A DNA stretch of 64,000 nt from Chondrosia reniformis (Eukaryota > Porifera > Demospongiae > Chondrillida > Chondrillidae). Of this stretch, positions 61,015-64,000 are shown piece by piece (position 1 is the first letter of the stretch; each line of letters starts with the position of its first letter). Under the pieces are notes generated by a model that was not told the DNA's origin, made no database searches, and saw only the letters and a list, made by a program, of their open reading frames with translations. The stretch is from the NCBI GenBank assembly GCA_947172415.1, contig OX359198.1, positions 6,355,401 to 6,419,400 on the forward strand, read 5' to 3'. Both the position numbers and the translations under genes were made by a program.

Positions 61015-61589
61015 CATGGAAGAGTAATAGAGTTAAATCAATTATTAAAAACCAATTTTCAAATTTAAACTCTCAACTTGTTAATTATTCATGATTTAAT
61101 GTGGTGTCACATTTGTTATGTGTCAGAACCATGGTTTTCCACGATATTATTATCTATTCTGTTGAACTGGATGTGTTGAAATATATCCCATTTCCAGTGG
61201 GAGGGGCCTTCATAACCAATTAGCCACCATTAACCACACGTGTACTTGTATGTACACAAATTGGCCAGTTATAAAAAATGAACTTTCTATGCTTTTTGGT
61301 TTTATCTCCTACCAATCTACGTACATACACATTTAAATATGCAAGAAAAAGAATAATTTACACAAGTCCATGCAATACTAGTTATTAGCAATCATTTGTT
61401 TTGTTCTATACTTTTCTGTACTTCCTGCAAAGTCTTTAATCTACAGCAACATGAAAAAAACATATCCAGCAGAGACACTCACAATATCAATACACATGCA
61501 CCAATAACATTATGAATACACTAGAGAAGTGCCACCTTTTAAGTGTACAAACTGTAGTGTATTCTTTTAATGGACTACTTTACTACATA

Positions 61590-61748
61590 ACAGAATAAGG
61601 ATTTCTTCTCACTGCGTTGAACTTATCTTTTGAAAGGACCAAGAAGACCCTCAGGGCCGAAAACATCTGACAATCAAGAAGACACAACAAAAACTGCGTC
61701 TTTAGACGCTCTAGAAGTCGAAAGATGATCCTTTCAAAAGATACTTTA
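61590..61748. repeat. Foldback element 3' of SPATS2-like gene
   Basis: Left end GAATAAGGATTTCTTCTCAC and TATCTTTTGAAAGGACC; middle GAAGACCCTCAGGGCCGAAA; right end CTAGAAGTCGAAAGATGATC then CTTTCAAAAGATA. Closely related to the copy at 47455. Confidence 0.82.
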
Positions 61749-61812
61749 CTACGTACGTACATGCAGTACGTGCATACGTATGCAGTTTTGGGAACAGATG
61801 TACAATGTACCC

Positions 61813-63653
61813 CTACTGTTTGTACCTTAAATCTTTGGCATGTGAAGCAAGAGAAGCTGAGACTCGTTTGGTGTTGCCTCTTATTAAATGATAACTAAGT
61901 TGACTTGATGAAGACACAGCCCTGAAAAGGTACTCGCTCCCAGACAAGTGAATCTAATACAATGACATAGGCAGGTACGTAGATATTATAAAATGATGTA
62001 CATCTAACATGTATACATCTTAGGTGCATAATGAAATATACAGTACAAAAATCAGTACCTGTTTCTCCAACATCTCATAAGTTGGAGTGAGCCAAAACTC
62101 TGCTAAACTGTGTTTAGAGAGATCGCCGGGTAGTTTTGGACCCAACGGTTCTCTGAGGTGGGCTGGTAGATCTGCTATTGGATTGTATGGCAGACTGGGA
62201 CTCAGTCTCATGTTTGAGGATGGACCAGGGACATCACTATCAACATGTTCTATCTCATGGGATGTAGTAACAACTTCATTTTCAGTTGAAGATCGTAAAT
62301 TTGAAGCCAGTCTCGGATCATCAATTGTAGCCTGAACACAGGGTTCTTCAGGTGAGTTAATGGGAGACATATCCATGGAAACGGCATCATCATCAGCCTA
62401 TATACAAGATACACTAGCAAATATAAACCAGATGTATTGTAAAAATCAAACAATCCTGAGGTAGGTAGGCAATTAAAAACTGACAAAGTTAAGGTGTGTT
62501 GGATGAAATAGACAGTCCTAGCTACAAGCGCTTAATAATGACCCAATCGGATATCTGATAAAGCATCTAGGTGGTCGGAGCTGAGAGGGGTGTGGCACAT
62601 GGAGCTGAGAGGGGTGTGGCACATGGAGCTGAGAGGGGTGTGGCACATGGAGCTGAGAGGGGTGTGGCACATGGAACTGAGAGGGGTGTGGCACATGGAG
62701 CTGAGAGGGGTGTGGCACATGGAACTGAGAGGGGTGTGGCACATGGAGCTGAGAGGGGTGTGGCACATGGAGCTGAGAGGGGTGTGGCACATGTGTCACT
62801 CACAGAGGTGGGGTCTGATGGTATCTGAGTAAAGTGAGATTGTAGAAGCAGTGCCTGCTGCAGTGGATGCAAGTCTTGAACTACAGCGAAAACAAGATTA
62901 CTAACCTGACTACAGTAGAGACATCCTTAAAACAGGTAACTTTGGGACTGTTAGCAATCTTAACTAAAGGGATCTTGAATGATAAGACTATATCCACACA
63001 ATAATGATATGCATACATACAACATACAATGAAAAAAGGGAGAGTTAATTGCACTGAGCTGATGACTGGGAGGCAATCACTGGTTGCCATTTTAATAGGA
63101 CTTCGGTCCCCCAGCTAAGAGTAGACTTCGGTCACTTGGCTGGTTTGGCATAATATCTCCCAGTGAATTATTTTGCTTATACAACATACAAATACATAAG
63201 GAAATGGACATTAAAACTGTTCAATTTACAGAGAGCTTTTGACTACAGAGGATTACATACATAGGTCAAAGGTCATAGGTTATAGGTCATATTGTAGGTC
63301 TAAGACATTAGCAAGCCGTACCTTGAAGGGTTAAAGGTGAGAATGGCTTACTGCTCTCCGTGCTGCCTCCAAGTGAAGAAGACACTTCTGGATTGCTCAC
63401 AGATTTGGGAACTGGAGAGAGAACTTCACTTGAAGATGATGACTTTCGGTTTTCCCTCTTCATCACAAAGGAAGAAGCTTTGGCAGTTGGTGTGGAACAA
63501 GTAGAAGATCGCTGGAGGACACCCTTGGAGGGCGTTGCCTCTCTAGAGGATCTGTTGTTGGTGGACTTTGGGAGAATGGACACTTTGGCTGGTGAACACT
63601 TATCTCTCATTTGATTGGCTGATTTAGTCATAGAGGGCTCATCCTCCTTCAAA
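61813..63653 (-). CDS. Unrecognised multi-exon gene (5' end probably beyond window)
   Basis: Four exons fit in phase: 63653-63352, 62880-62804, 62397-62059 and 61953-61813, with a stop at 61813-61815. I do not recognise the family. The first visible exon is Ser/Thr/Lys-rich and disordered (KCSPAKVSILPKSTNNRSSR). The second contains HPLQQALLLQSHFTQIPSDP, probably helical. The third is acidic, then has a Pro-rich conserved-looking block (HLREPLGPKLPGDLSKHS, AEFWLTPTYEMLEKQ). The last is short and basic (YHLIRGNTKRVSASLASHAK). No signal peptide or membrane helix. The phase at 63653 requires an upstream exon, not found before 64000. An alternative donor near 63320 exists for the first visible exon. 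A minisatellite abuts the donor of exon 62880-62804. Confidence 0.6.
62572..62792. repeat. Minisatellite, 24 bp unit, next to a splice donor
   Basis: Nine copies of GAGCTGAGAGGGGTGTGGCA plus CATG. The array starts within about 12 bp of the donor (GTGAGT on the minus strand, 62803-62798). All six frames stay nearly open because 24 is a multiple of three. Judged intronic, since skipping it keeps the flanking exons in phase 0. Confidence 0.88.
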
Positions 63654-64000
63654 CTACATATGACACAAAAAGATGAATACTAGTTCAATCTGACAGGAGA
63701 ACCAGCATTACTATAATAACAAGTGTCTTCACGGAACACCACTCCACTCCAACTGCAAGGAGCCTTTAGAAAATATCCCAAAGGGGACATTAATACAATA
63801 CAGTAAAACTTCAAGGGCAACCTACATACGTAGCTCAATATATATGCTTGCTATTAAAATTTGGCAATTTTATCATCTTCAAGGGGGCCAAAATACTTTT
63901 AAGAGAGGGGGCAAATTCCCCCCTGCCCCTTAAATGAAACCCTGAAATAGTATGTACATACAGTATGTACATACAGTATGTACCGTTTTATGGCGCCTCT
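63654..64000. other. Right edge, no exon identified
   Basis: Probably an intron of the unrecognised minus-strand gene. It holds a G-rich run near 63890-63930 and three repeats of a CATACAGTATGTA-type motif at 63950-63982. No supported coding segment. Confidence 0.4.

Overview
The window is nuclear DNA of an early-branching animal, most likely a demosponge such as Amphimedon. This is inferred from AT-rich sequence, small GT-AG introns (mostly 60-150 nt), short intergenic gaps, single-copy animal housekeeping genes (OGG1, SON, KLF, CDC27, GOSR2, SPATS2) and a tandem family of kinase-Kelch genes I do not know from vertebrates. No species marker is present, so the assignment is not certain. Exon structures were read by hand from splice sites, reading-frame phase and similarity to remembered protein families; nothing was aligned by computer.

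Left part (1-19.2 kb). FDXACB1 (minus, runs off the left edge) is head-to-head with OGG1 (plus). OGG1 converges on SON (minus), which is head-to-head with a Kruppel-like factor gene (plus). CDC27/APC3 (minus) follows with 18 proposed exons over about 9 kb. Its introns hold a tRNA-Leu(AAG) gene and three minisatellites, one of which repeats an exon end together with its splice donor.

Middle (19.2-39.9 kb). Four minus-strand genes (A, B, C, D) each encode a TKL-type protein kinase, a coiled coil and a Kelch propeller, with the same three-exon layout. A and B are almost identical and share the same decayed non-LTR retrotransposon. C keeps the unoccupied insertion site. A and B look like chimeras: the kinase exon is C-type, the coiled-coil and Kelch exons are D-type, and a truncated C-type exon is left inside intron 1. 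A rearranged relic of the CDC27 5' end plus half of the tRNA-Leu gene lies between B and C. The array therefore records duplication, exon shuffling and gene conversion.

Right part (39.9-64 kb). A 5.4 kb gene-free AT-rich stretch precedes GOSR2 (minus), whose first intron carries a 2.2 kb minisatellite. GOSR2 is head-to-head with a SPATS2-like gene (plus). The window ends in a minus-strand gene I do not recognise. Two dispersed repeat families recur across the window: a roughly 180 bp element and a foldback (inverted-repeat) element.

The named genes belong to unrelated pathways: rRNA/tRNA-related enzymology, base-excision repair, splicing, transcription, the anaphase-promoting complex, Golgi SNARE traffic and an RNA-binding-type protein. 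Their adjacency is genomic, not operonic; three pairs probably share divergent promoters.
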